Part shown: one piece after another, positions 42,459-51,103 of the stretch
How positions within the stretch are numbered: position 1 is the stretch's first letter
Layout of the letters: each line of letters begins with the position of its first letter
DNA from: Nitratireductor sp.
GTDB lineage: Bacteria > Pseudomonadota > Alphaproteobacteria > Rhizobiales > Rhizobiaceae
Length of the DNA: 64,000 nt
Assembly (NCBI GenBank): GCA_020441665.1
Contig: JAGRLT010000045.1
Location: 25,985-89,984, forward strand
Direction of reading: 5' to 3'
The notes under the pieces: generated by a model
Told to the model about the DNA's origin: nothing
The model's database searches: none
The model's input: only the letters and a program-made list of their open reading frames with translations
Program-made: the position numbers and the translations under genes

Positions 42459-42797
42459 TCAGAGCGCGTCTTCGCCGATTTCGCCGGTGCGGATGCGGAT
42501 GGCGTTTTCCAGGTCGAAGACGAAGATCTTGCCGTCGCCGATCCTGTTCTGACCGGCGGCGGCGCGGATCGCGTCGATCGCCTTTTCGGCGGTGGCGTTG
42601 TCGGTGGCGATTTCGAGCTTAACCTTGGGCGTGTAGTGGATCTGGTATTCGGCACCGCGGTAGATTTCGGTGTGGCCCTTCTGGCGGCCATAGCCCTTGA
42701 CCTCGGTCACGGTGAGGCCGGCCACGCCCAACTCGTTCAGTGCCTCGCGGACATTCTCAAGCCGGTGCGGCTGGACGATGGCGACAATCATCTTCAT
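42459..42797 (-). CDS. glnK: nitrogen regulatory protein P-II (GlnK)
   Basis: The protein has 112 residues, the standard P-II length. The T-loop YRGAEYQIHYTPKVK carries Tyr51, the site uridylylated by GlnD. The C-terminal KIFVFDLENAIRIRTGE is the second P-II signature. P-II trimers sense 2-oxoglutarate and ATP/ADP and, as GlnK, block the ammonium channel AmtB under high nitrogen. Linkage to amtB favours GlnK over GlnB. It lies 36 bases downstream of amtB, the reverse of the usual glnK-amtB order. Confidence 0.95.
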   Translation of the reverse strand: MKMIVAIVQPHRLENVREALNELGVAGLTVTEVKGYGRQKGHTEIYRGAEYQIHYTPKVKLEIATDNATAEKAIDAIRAAAGQNRIGDGKIFVFDLENAIRIRTGEIGEDAL

Positions 42798-42833
42798 CGC
42801 TAAATCTCCTCTGATTGCGCGTTTCGGGCCGGA

Positions 42834-44042
42834 TCAATGCCGGTAGCCTGTTTCACCGTGATAGCTGAAGTCAAGGCCCTCGGTCTCCTCGTCCTCGCTG
42901 ACGCGCAGGCCGGTAACCGCCTTGGCAAGGCTCACGATGATGGCCGTGGCGACCGCCGACCAGATGGCGACGGCGACGACGCCAATTGCCTGAACCACGA
43001 ACTGGCCGCCCATCGAGACGCCCTCGGCAAGCCCGGCGCCGCCATAGCCGACCGTGGCGAGGAAGGGCACCAGCAGGGTGCCGGTGGCGCCTCCAATGCC
43101 GTGAACGGCAAGGACGTCGAGACTGTCATCGACGCGCAATCTGAGCTTGATGAGATCGACGGCGGCATAACAGACCAGACCGCCGGCAAGGCCGAGCAGG
43201 ATGCCGCCAAGCGGGCCGACGGTACCGGAAGCCGGCGTGACGGTGGCAAGGCCGGCAATCGTGCCGGTAACCAGGCCGACCAGGCTCGGCTTGCCGAAGC
43301 GCAGCTTTTCGACCACCAGCCAGACCAGCGAGGCGGTGGCGGCGGAAAGGTGGGTGGCGATCATCGCCATGGCGGCGTTCTGGTTCGCGGCGACGGCCGA
43401 GCCGGCGTTGAAACCGAACCAGCCGACCCACAGCAGCGCCGCGCCGACCATCACCATCCAGGGTGCGTGCGGCGGCAGCACCCGGTCGGGAAAGCCCTTG
43501 CGCGCGCCCAGCATGATGGCGATGACGGCTGCCGAGACGCCGGCGGTGACATGCACGACGATGCCGCCGGCGAAATCGATGATGCCGCGGCCGGCAAGCC
43601 AGCCGCCGCCCCAGACCCAATGGGTTACCGGGGCATAGACGACCAGCAGCCAGAGCGAACAGATCAGCATCACCGCGCCGAACCGGATGCGCTCGACAAA
43701 GGCGCCGATCATCAGCGCCGGGGTGATGATGGCGAAGGTCATCTGGAACATGGCGAAGAGGGATTCGGGCAGGGTGCCTGTAAGCGCCTGGCGATCGATG
43801 CCGGCGAGGAAGAATTTCGAGATCCCGCCGAGCCAGGCCGTGCCGGCGTCGAAGGCAAGCGAATAGCCGAAGGCAAACCACAGAAGCGAGGCGGCGCAGG
43901 CTACCGCGATGCACTGCATCAATACCGAAAGAATGTTCTTGGCCTGCACCAGACCGGCATAAAACAGCGCCAGCCCCGGCAGTGTCATCAACAGGACCAG
44001 AGCGGTGGATGTGAGAATCCAGCTCGTATCGGCTGCGTTCAT
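42834..44042 (-). CDS. amtB: ammonium transporter AmtB
   Basis: The protein has 402 residues from ATG 44042 (GGGGAGAG upstream). It has eleven membrane helices. Family signatures are DTSWILTSTALVLLMTLPGLALFYAGL at the N-terminus, and DFAGGIVVHVTAGVSA near residue 165, which holds the first pore His; the second is in VHGIGGATGTLLVP near 320. No cleavable signal peptide is obvious, unlike E. coli AmtB. The protein conducts ammonium and is gated by GlnK, encoded just downstream. Confidence 0.95.
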   Translation of the reverse strand: MNAADTSWILTSTALVLLMTLPGLALFYAGLVQAKNILSVLMQCIAVACAASLLWFAFGYSLAFDAGTAWLGGISKFFLAGIDRQALTGTLPESLFAMFQMTFAIITPALMIGAFVERIRFGAVMLICSLWLLVVYAPVTHWVWGGGWLAGRGIIDFAGGIVVHVTAGVSAAVIAIMLGARKGFPDRVLPPHAPWMVMVGAALLWVGWFGFNAGSAVAANQNAAMAMIATHLSAATASLVWLVVEKLRFGKPSLVGLVTGTIAGLATVTPASGTVGPLGGILLGLAGGLVCYAAVDLIKLRLRVDDSLDVLAVHGIGGATGTLLVPFLATVGYGGAGLAEGVSMGGQFVVQAIGVVAVAIWSAVATAIIVSLAKAVTGLRVSEDEETEGLDFSYHGETGYRH

Positions 44043-44399
44043 GATGCTCTCTCCCCTCAATGCCGTGCCCGGCGGCTCCCGATTGGGCGGTAGAGAGGCC
44101 AAAACTGCCTGTTTTGCAAGCGGCGCCTGTTGAAAAAATCACCAATAATGAGTTTTTCAAAGGAATTGCCTAGATTATAGGCATATTGCCCAATTCAGCG
44201 TCAGGCTAAGGGCCGGATCTGCCTGCGGCTTCAGCAGCGGCGGTGCGGGCCGCATCCGACAGGCGTGCCTTCCGCGCCGCAGAAGACAGCAAGGCCGGCA
44301 CCACGAGGATGCCGACCTGCCGGGGGAGAGGATGAATGGAATGTTGTTGGTTCAGACCGGCCGGCGCTTCGGCGGCCGGCCCGGAGCGCGGTCAGACGT
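44043..44399. other. intergenic region upstream of amtB
   Basis: This stretch holds a perfect inverted repeat ttgaaaaa/tttttcaa (44130-44137 and 44153-44160) and, on the minus strand, a TATAAT at 44179-44174 in an AT-rich patch. Both suit a regulated amtB promoter. The rest is GC-rich with no gene I believe. Confidence 0.4.
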
Positions 44400-44906
44400 T
44401 CAGTCGTCGGAATCGGCATCACCGCCGCGCCACCAGCCATGTCCCTTGCCATGGCCGTGGCGGCGTTCGCCCATATGTTCGCCCATCTGCTCGATGCGGG
44501 TCACGACGGTGGCGCGCTGTTCGTCGTTGAGCGTGTTGTAGAAGGAGACGAATTCGGGAATGATCGCGTCGGTGCGCTTGTCGAATTCGCTCTTGATCTG
44601 GTCGCGCAGCTGGTTGACCTCGTCGACGGTCAGCGTGTCGTCCGCAGCCAATTGCTTGAGCTGACCGGACAGCATGGCCATGAATTCGGGCCGCGAGCCG
44701 CGGATTTCGATCGCCTTGTCGGCCACCTTGCGGAAGGCATCCCTCTGGGCATCATCGAGATCGAGCCGCTCGGCGATCCGGTCGGTTGCCCAGGCAGCGC
44801 GCTCCTCCGGGGTGCGGTCATGCCATTTCGAGGCGAAGGCAGCGGTGCCGAGCAGGGCGGCAACGACGCCGCCGATGATCCAGGAGCGTTTTTTCAGTCC
44901 AAACAT
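44400..44906 (-). CDS. Spy/CpxP-like periplasmic protein
   Basis: The protein has 168 residues from ATG 44906, with AAAGGA upstream; 30 further codons in frame lack such a site. An N-terminal anchor or signal (about 8-24: WIIGGVVAALLGTAAFA) is followed by a four-helix pattern with LDDAQRDAFRKV and FYNTLNDEQRATVV, the paired motif of the LTXXQ/Spy-CpxP family. E. coli members are chaperones for envelope stress. The tail is rich in His, Gly and Trp (GERRHGHGKGHGWWRGG) and could bind metal. Confidence 0.8.
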   Translation of the reverse strand: MFGLKKRSWIIGGVVAALLGTAAFASKWHDRTPEERAAWATDRIAERLDLDDAQRDAFRKVADKAIEIRGSRPEFMAMLSGQLKQLAADDTLTVDEVNQLRDQIKSEFDKRTDAIIPEFVSFYNTLNDEQRATVVTRIEQMGEHMGERRHGHGKGHGWWRGGDADSDD

Positions 44907-45076
44907 GTCCAGTCCTTTCGAATAGCGCGATTGCGCGGCGGGGGCGTTTCTTTGGTTTGACTGTGCTGATTTTGGGATTGGTGGCGTGGGATTCAACTTA
45001 CAGCTTGGTAAGGTGGGTTAATTCTCCGTAAGGTGGGCCTGTAGGGCTCCAGGGTATGGACGAAGGAGAGGGCGAC

Positions 45077-45667
45077 ATGCGCAAACTGCAGGTGCAAGGG
45101 GTTCACCACATCACGCTGACGGGCGCCGACCGGCAGACCTCGATCGATTTCTGGGAGGGGGTTCTGGGCATGCCGTTCGTTTTCGAGCAGCCCAATCTCG
45201 ACAATGCAGATGAAAGCCATCTCTATTTCGATCCCGGCGACGGGCGGCTGATCACGGTGTTCACCAAGGAGGACCGCGTCGCCGACCGCCGCCGCACGCC
45301 GACCGAGCCGGGTTGCGTGCATCATCTGGCCTTCAACGTCTCGCGCGCCGTGTTCAACCAGGCGATCGAGGCGCTCGAAGCGCGCGGTGTCGGCCATTCC
45401 GGCGTCAAGGATCGCGGTTTCATGGATTCGATCTATTTCAAGGATCCGCTCGGCCTGCTGATCGAGCTTGCGACCTACAAGTTCGAGCCGCCGGCGGGCT
45501 TCGGCCATGGCGAGGTGCTGATGGAGGCGCATCGGGTGCGGGTCGGGCAGGGTGACCGGGCGATCGGCGAAACGCATCTTGCCACGGCCATCGAGGCGCT
45601 TTCGAGGCGCCATCGCGCGAGCCTGTCCGACGACCGGGAACCGAAGAACCCGTTTGCCGGCAAATAG
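45077..45667 (+). CDS. VOC (glyoxalase/extradiol dioxygenase) family protein
   Basis: The protein has 196 residues from ATG 45077, which has GGAGAGGG four bases upstream; ATG 45056 lies before that site. A single vicinal-oxygen-chelate unit covers about 5-130. Possible metal ligands are His11-His12 in GVHHITL, His in CVHHLAF and Glu in LLIELATYKF. This His/His/Glu set fits ring-cleaving dioxygenase-like VOC proteins, but the reaction is not defined. A C-terminal extension of about 60 residues (REPKNPFAGK end) is unusual for a simple glyoxalase. Confidence 0.82.
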   Translation: MRKLQVQGVHHITLTGADRQTSIDFWEGVLGMPFVFEQPNLDNADESHLYFDPGDGRLITVFTKEDRVADRRRTPTEPGCVHHLAFNVSRAVFNQAIEALEARGVGHSGVKDRGFMDSIYFKDPLGLLIELATYKFEPPAGFGHGEVLMEAHRVRVGQGDRAIGETHLATAIEALSRRHRASLSDDREPKNPFAGK

Positions 45668-45716
45668 CCGGCTCCAGGTGTTTGGAGCCGGGCCCCGATC
45701 ATGGCTTTTGGAGGCT

Positions 45717-47558
45717 TCAGTTCGAGAGGCGCAGGTCGGAAATCTCGTTGCCGATCGCCTGCATGGCCGCCAGCAGCGCATCGCCTGAAACATCGAAGTA
45801 GTATTTGCTGCCATCCGCCTTGGCCGAAGCGCAGTCGTAAAGCAGTTGCTTGACGCTCGATCCGTCGGAAACATCGTAGGCGATCGTGAAAATCTTGTAG
45901 GCAGCTTCGCCGTCACCGTCGATGATCGCCTTGATGTTGTTGCAGGTCGTTGCCGTATGCGCATTCATCGCGGCGACAGCGCTCATGCCCGTCGAAAGCC
46001 CGTCGAAGACGCGTCCCTGCTTTTCGTAGCCCCAGGAGGTATACTGGGAATCGTTGTCGGTCGACTGGCCGGGATAGGTGTTGTTGCCGTCGGTCAGAAC
46101 GATGATGTACTTGTCGTTCTCGGTCTCATAATAGGGACGCCCCTCGGTGAAGGGTTTGCCATTGGAAAGCGTCCGCCATCCCCAGGCTATGCCGGCCTGG
46201 ACGTTGGTGAACCCGCCCGCCTCCATGGCATTGATCGCATCGCTGATGGTGGTGGCATCGCTCGAAAGCGGCGTGAGCGGCTGCGTGGTGCAGCCGAAAT
46301 TGGGTCCGTTGTCTCCGTAGTCGCGGCTGTAGTAGCTGTTGTAGTTGCTGCGCTTGGCATCCTCATTGTACTTCATCGCCCAGTCCTGGCGCCATTGCTG
46401 GCGCGTATAGGTGCCATAATTGGCCCCCTTTCCCGGAATGTCCTTGAGAAGGCGATCGACGTTGCGGTACGAATCCCAATAGGTCAGACCGTCCGGGTTG
46501 GCATAGGCCCGGTAGTAGTCGTCGAGATAGCTGTTGGAATAGTCGTCGTCTTCCGAGCTGTTTTCCTCGTCGGGTTCATCCGGCGCGAACATCGGCACGA
46601 AAAGCGTGTCGGCGTTCAGATCCGAAGGCTCGTCATCGGTGGTATGATACGGCCAGGGACGCATTTCGACACAGCCGCCCCAGTTCGTGTCCAATGCGTC
46701 CAGCAGGCTCCAGCGGGTCAACCACTCGCTTGTAGTGGTGCCCGACGCAGTGATGTTGGATACGCTGCCGCCGATTTGCCCCTTGTAGCCGGACGACGGC
46801 GCCGTCAGTCCCGGCCAGCTGTCGCCACGCGTGCTGGCGCCGGACCAGGCGATATTTTCATGATGAATGGAGGACCAGCCATACATGTCCATCCAGTCGT
46901 CTCCACGGTGGCTGCTGCCGATGTTGACCGAATGTCCGAAAGGCACAACGGAAATCTTCACCGGATCGGGCTTGTTGGATATGTTGGCAAGGGCCAGCAA
47001 CTGGGTGACCAACTGGCCTGCCGCTTCCTTTGCCTTTTCCAGCCGGGTTGATGTCGTCGAACCGGTGTAGGAATCCATCGAGCCCGAATTATCGACCACG
47101 ATGGCGACTTCGATGGTCTTGTTGCCGGCGGTAACCTCGGAGACGATGTTGAGAAGCACGTCATCGAGCCCGAGAAATTTCATAATCGGATCATAGTCAT
47201 AGTTTGCCGTGAGGCGAATACGCTTTCCCGAATTGGGAGCCTCGACGAATTGAAAAGCGAGGTTGACCTTCTGGCCGTCGATGGCGCTGCCCAGATTGGA
47301 TTCAAAAAAATCGGCGGCGTAGCTCTTCAGTTCGGCCTCGTCGGTGGTGATCGACAGATGCTTGCCCGTGGCGAGCGCGGACGCGTCCAGAGCATATTGA
47401 AGCTGGCCGCGGATGCGGCTGATCGTCGACATTTCGACGGCCGCGGTAACGACGCCCATGACTGCCGGCATCGCCAGGGCAAAGATCATGACGTAGGTTC
47501 CTGCTGTGTCGCGTAGGAACTTGCGAAACATCGCGGCGAGCTTTTCGTCGTTGGCCAT
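45717..47558 (-). CDS. TadG-like pilus-associated protein with von Willebrand factor A domain
   Basis: The protein has 613 residues from ATG 47558 (AGGGTGG upstream; an upstream TTG at 47579 is possible). A single membrane helix at about 20-42 (TAGTYVMIFALAMPAVMGVV) is the Flp/TadG N-terminus. The large external part has a VWA domain whose MIDAS motif is VVDNSGSMDS near residue 155, with IVLTDGNNTY later. Between them lies a segment rich in Asp, Glu and Tyr (DEENSSEDDDYSNSYLDDYY). TadG proteins act in tight adherence, but no other tad gene is in this window. Confidence 0.85.
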   Translation of the reverse strand: MANDEKLAAMFRKFLRDTAGTYVMIFALAMPAVMGVVTAAVEMSTISRIRGQLQYALDASALATGKHLSITTDEAELKSYAADFFESNLGSAIDGQKVNLAFQFVEAPNSGKRIRLTANYDYDPIMKFLGLDDVLLNIVSEVTAGNKTIEVAIVVDNSGSMDSYTGSTTSTRLEKAKEAAGQLVTQLLALANISNKPDPVKISVVPFGHSVNIGSSHRGDDWMDMYGWSSIHHENIAWSGASTRGDSWPGLTAPSSGYKGQIGGSVSNITASGTTTSEWLTRWSLLDALDTNWGGCVEMRPWPYHTTDDEPSDLNADTLFVPMFAPDEPDEENSSEDDDYSNSYLDDYYRAYANPDGLTYWDSYRNVDRLLKDIPGKGANYGTYTRQQWRQDWAMKYNEDAKRSNYNSYYSRDYGDNGPNFGCTTQPLTPLSSDATTISDAINAMEAGGFTNVQAGIAWGWRTLSNGKPFTEGRPYYETENDKYIIVLTDGNNTYPGQSTDNDSQYTSWGYEKQGRVFDGLSTGMSAVAAMNAHTATTCNNIKAIIDGDGEAAYKIFTIAYDVSDGSSVKQLLYDCASAKADGSKYYFDVSGDALLAAMQAIGNEISDLRLSN

Positions 47559-47688
47559 GGATCCACCCTGCGGCGGCAAATTATCACCTGGCTCCTAATC
47601 TGCGGTGAGCGACGACCACGTATTTTAGTTCAAGTTTTCCCGATTGCGTTGAGGATGTCGCAACCCTTGCCGAGCGCGCGCGAGCACT

Positions 47689-49326
47689 TCAGTGATGGTG
47701 TTCCTCGGCGGTCGCTTCCACCAGCGCCGAATTGAAATAGCGCAGGCCATGGGTCAGATAAGCCCAGCCGATGATCCTGTTCTCGTCCTTCTCGTCGACC
47801 ACCGGCAGACGCGCATGGCCGCCCTGGTCGAAGGTGCGCAGGGCGTGTTCCAGCGTCCAGGACGGTTTGAGAAAGGCGTCGCCGCGGTCGGGGTCCATGA
47901 CCGGGTCGCCGTCGTCTTCGCCAAGCGGCGACATGAAATCGCGCACCCGGCGCTGGCGCAGCAGGGTTTGCTGCGGCCCCTCATTGACGAAGATGCCGCG
48001 CATTTCGAGCTGCCAGTGGAAGAAGGAATGGCCGTGAAGCGCCTGGGCGATGCCGTTCGAGATCGAGACGGTCAGCAGCAGGCCGATGGAAAGTGCATAG
48101 CCGCCGGTCAGTTCGAACACCATCACGGTGGTCGATACCGGGGCGCCGAGCACGGCGGCGGCGACCCCGCCCATGCCGAGGATCGCGTAAAGTCCCTGGC
48201 TCGAGGCCATGTCGGGGAAGAAGCCCGCGGCAATCAGGCCGAAGGCGCCGCCCGCCATGGCGCCGAGATAGAGCGACGGTGAAAAGACGCCGCCGCCGAA
48301 GCGCGAGGCCAGGGTGATGGCGGTGGCGATCGTTTTCGCCACCAGCAGGCAGAGCATCAGCGCCAGTGGCAGTTGGGATTTGAGCGCCTGGTCCGTCGCC
48401 TCATAGCCGACGCCGAGCACCTGGGGAAAGCCGAGCGCGATGATGCCGATCAGTACGCCGCCAAGGGCCGGCCGCAGAATGAGGGGAATGCGCAGATCGC
48501 GCGAGAAATAGTCACAGCCGATGAGCGCGAACTGAAACAGTACGGCGACGAGACCGCAGGTGACGCCGAGCAGCGCGAAGGCCGGAAACTCCCAGAAGGA
48601 AGTGATCTGGTAGGCGGGGATGGCGAAGGCCGCCACATCGCCGAACCACAGGCGGGAAAAGATGGTCGCGGTCACCGACGAGATCACGATCGGCACGAAG
48701 GCCCGCATGGCATAATGGCCGAGGATCACTTCATGGGCGAACAGGACGCCGGCGATCGGTGCGTTGAAGCTGGCGGAGACGGCCGCCGCGACGCCGCAGC
48801 CGAGCAGGGTGCGCTTGCCCCAGTTGGGCAGGGCGAAGTGGCGCGCTATGCCGTTGGAAAAAGCCGCTCCGAGATGGACGACCGGTCCTTCGCGGCCGGC
48901 GCTGCCGCCGGCGCCGAGCGACAGGGCGGTGATGAGGGCCGACGCGATCGCCTGGCGGAACTCGATGCGGTTCTTGCCGGTGGTTCTGACCTCGATGACG
49001 TCGGCAACCGCGAAGGTGCGGCGTCCGGTCAGCAGCCGGTCGATGCAGAAGCCGACCGCCAGCCCGCCAATGACCGGGCCGATGAAGACGTAATACCAGG
49101 GCAGGCCGGCGAGCCGGTCGGCGAGGCGCTCGCTCATCGTGCCGGCCCACAGGAACTGCACCGCGCCGATCATCTCGCGGAAGACGATGGCTGCCAGCGC
49201 GACGACAAGCCCCGCCGCAAGCGACAGGAGCCAGACCATGGGCTGGCGCGATTCCCAATGCTGCCGGAGATTGGGCTCGATCCAGTCGCGGACGATTTTC
49301 GGAAGTTTGCCGATCAGTTCCGTCAT
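47689..49326 (-). CDS. ClC-family chloride channel / H+-Cl- exchanger
   Basis: The protein has 545 residues from ATG 49326; 48 further codons in frame are not supported. About ten to twelve membrane helices follow a short cytoplasmic start. ClC motifs are GAGGSAGREGPVVHLGAA, where the Glu is the gating and proton glutamate, and GGGVFSPSLYLGAMAGG. The usual GSGIP Ser of the chloride filter is not obvious: the region reads EVRTTGKNRIEFRQ. The C-terminus, about 470-545, resembles a CBS half (RDFMSPLGEDD, HARLPVVDEKD). Confidence 0.92.
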   Translation of the reverse strand: MTELIGKLPKIVRDWIEPNLRQHWESRQPMVWLLSLAAGLVVALAAIVFREMIGAVQFLWAGTMSERLADRLAGLPWYYVFIGPVIGGLAVGFCIDRLLTGRRTFAVADVIEVRTTGKNRIEFRQAIASALITALSLGAGGSAGREGPVVHLGAAFSNGIARHFALPNWGKRTLLGCGVAAAVSASFNAPIAGVLFAHEVILGHYAMRAFVPIVISSVTATIFSRLWFGDVAAFAIPAYQITSFWEFPAFALLGVTCGLVAVLFQFALIGCDYFSRDLRIPLILRPALGGVLIGIIALGFPQVLGVGYEATDQALKSQLPLALMLCLLVAKTIATAITLASRFGGGVFSPSLYLGAMAGGAFGLIAAGFFPDMASSQGLYAILGMGGVAAAVLGAPVSTTVMVFELTGGYALSIGLLLTVSISNGIAQALHGHSFFHWQLEMRGIFVNEGPQQTLLRQRRVRDFMSPLGEDDGDPVMDPDRGDAFLKPSWTLEHALRTFDQGGHARLPVVDEKDENRIIGWAYLTHGLRYFNSALVEATAEEHHH

Positions 49327-49558
49327 GGTCCACAAGTCATGCTGTCCAGAGCCTCCCGCACGGCTACCGCGTCGGGCCGCAGAGCAGACCTGGGCGGAGC
49401 CGGGCCGAACCGGTCGAAACCGGGGCGGAAGCCTCTCCTTACGCATTTGAGCCCGCCAAATAAAGGCCAATCTCGGCCGGGCGGGTCCGGGTTGTATCGG
49501 GCAAGCCTTTTCTTTTGTGCCGCGATCGCTACAGTCGGATCAGGCATGTGTATGGGTA

Positions 49559-50989
49559 ATGTTGCAGGAGAGCGGCTTGAACGTGATCGAACCGGGAGCC
49601 GGGCGGCGGCTTGGCGACGAGGAGACGGCAGCCGTCATCGGCATTCTGCGGCAACGCTTCGGCGAGCGGTTGCAGACCGGCGAAGCGATCCGGCGCGAAC
49701 ATTCCCACACCACGACCTATCTTGCAGCGCAGCTTCCCGATGCGGTGGTCGTCGCGCAGACGACGGAGGAGGTCGCGGAGACGGTGCGGATTTGCGGCGA
49801 GTACGGCATGCCGGTGATCCCGTTCGGCACCGGCACCTCGCTTGAAGGCGGCGTCAACGCGCCGTTTGGCGGCATATCGATCGATCTGCGGACCATGGAT
49901 CGGGTGCTTGCCGTCCATGCCGAGGATCTCGACTGCACGGTGCAGGCGGGCTGCACGCGCGAGGCGCTCAACAGCCATTTGCGCGATACCGGCCTGTTCT
50001 TTCCGATCGATCCCGGCGCCAATGCCTCGCTTGGCGGCATGGCGGCGACGCGCGCCTCGGGCACCAATGCGGTCCGCTACGGGACGATGCGCGACAATGT
50101 GGTGAACGTCACCGCGGTGATGGCCGACGGCTCGGTGGTCCATACCGCGCAGCGCGCCAAGAAAAGTTCCGCCGGATACGATCTGACCCGCCTGCTGGTC
50201 GGCTCGGAAGGGACGCTCGGCATCATCACGGAACTGACGGTGCGGCTGTGGGGCATTCCCGAGCGGATCGCCGCCGGGGTCTGCCAGTTCCCCGATGTCG
50301 ATGCGGCCTGCCGGACGACGATTTCGGTCATCCAGGCGGCCATTCCCATTGCCCGCATCGAACTGCTCGACGCGCTGCAGATGGAGATGGTCAACCGCTA
50401 TGCGAAGCTCGCCTATGCCAACCGGCCGACCCTGTTCGTGGAATTTCACGGCTCGCCGGCCGGCGTCGAGGAACAGACGGCCTTCTTTCAGGCGATTGCC
50501 GAGGATCATGGTGGCACGGCGATCGAATGGGCGGAAAAATCCGAGGACCGCAACCGGCTGTGGAAGGCGCGGCACAATGCCTATCACGCGGTCACGGCCT
50601 GGCGGCCGGGCGCCAAGGCGGTGGCGACCGATGCCTGCGTGCCGATTTCGCGGCTGGCCGAATGCGTCGGCGAAACCCAGGCCGATATCGAGCGCCTGGG
50701 GCTGACGGCGCCGATCGTCGGCCATGTGGGCGACGGCAATTTCCATGTCTCGCCGCTGGTGATGATGGAGGACGAAGACGAGGTAGGGCGCATGGAAACG
50801 ATGGTCGCGCGCCTGGCCCGCCGGGCGATCGCCATGGGCGGTACCTGCACCGGCGAACACGGCATCGGCCAGGGCAAGATGAAATACATGGCGGAAGAAC
50901 ACGGGAACGGGCTGGCGGTGATGCGCGCCATCAAGAAGGCGCTCGATCCCGCCGATATCATGAACCCCGGCAAGGTGGTGCCGGACTGA
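49559..50989 (+). CDS. FAD-binding oxidoreductase, GlcD / D-lactate dehydrogenase type
   Basis: The protein has 476 residues from ATG 49559; a TTG at 49577 has a better ribosome-binding site (AGGAG) and is a serious alternative. The PCMH FAD domain covers about 55-235, with PFGTGTSLEGGV, DPGANASLGGM and VGSEGTLGIITE. The C-terminal substrate domain ends with GHVGDGNFHV and GTCTGEHGIGQGK, whose His residues bind the 2-hydroxy acid. The family oxidises D-lactate, glycolate or related acids. It has no glcE or glcF partner here and is divergent from the ClC gene. Confidence 0.92.
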   Translation: MLQESGLNVIEPGAGRRLGDEETAAVIGILRQRFGERLQTGEAIRREHSHTTTYLAAQLPDAVVVAQTTEEVAETVRICGEYGMPVIPFGTGTSLEGGVNAPFGGISIDLRTMDRVLAVHAEDLDCTVQAGCTREALNSHLRDTGLFFPIDPGANASLGGMAATRASGTNAVRYGTMRDNVVNVTAVMADGSVVHTAQRAKKSSAGYDLTRLLVGSEGTLGIITELTVRLWGIPERIAAGVCQFPDVDAACRTTISVIQAAIPIARIELLDALQMEMVNRYAKLAYANRPTLFVEFHGSPAGVEEQTAFFQAIAEDHGGTAIEWAEKSEDRNRLWKARHNAYHAVTAWRPGAKAVATDACVPISRLAECVGETQADIERLGLTAPIVGHVGDGNFHVSPLVMMEDEDEVGRMETMVARLARRAIAMGGTCTGEHGIGQGKMKYMAEEHGNGLAVMRAIKKALDPADIMNPGKVVPD

Positions 50990-51103
50990 ACTTTTTGATT
51001 GCCCGCCGGGCAAGCCGGCCTAGGTCATGAAGAAGGGTTTTCCATGAGCGGGAGGCCGCGCGATGTGATGGGCAAACCGGGGGCGAAAGGGAACTGACTC
51101 AGG

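Noticed and set aside
44156-44172. A sigma-54-like site upstream of amtB on the minus strand (TAGGCAAT-N3-TTTGAA)
   Set aside because: The -24 GG is present, but the -12 element reads GA instead of the required GC, so I do not call it.
51044-51097. A 17-codon frame just before the AsmA gene
   Set aside because: It has a weak ribosome-binding site, no hydrophobic or conserved feature, and more likely reflects chance.
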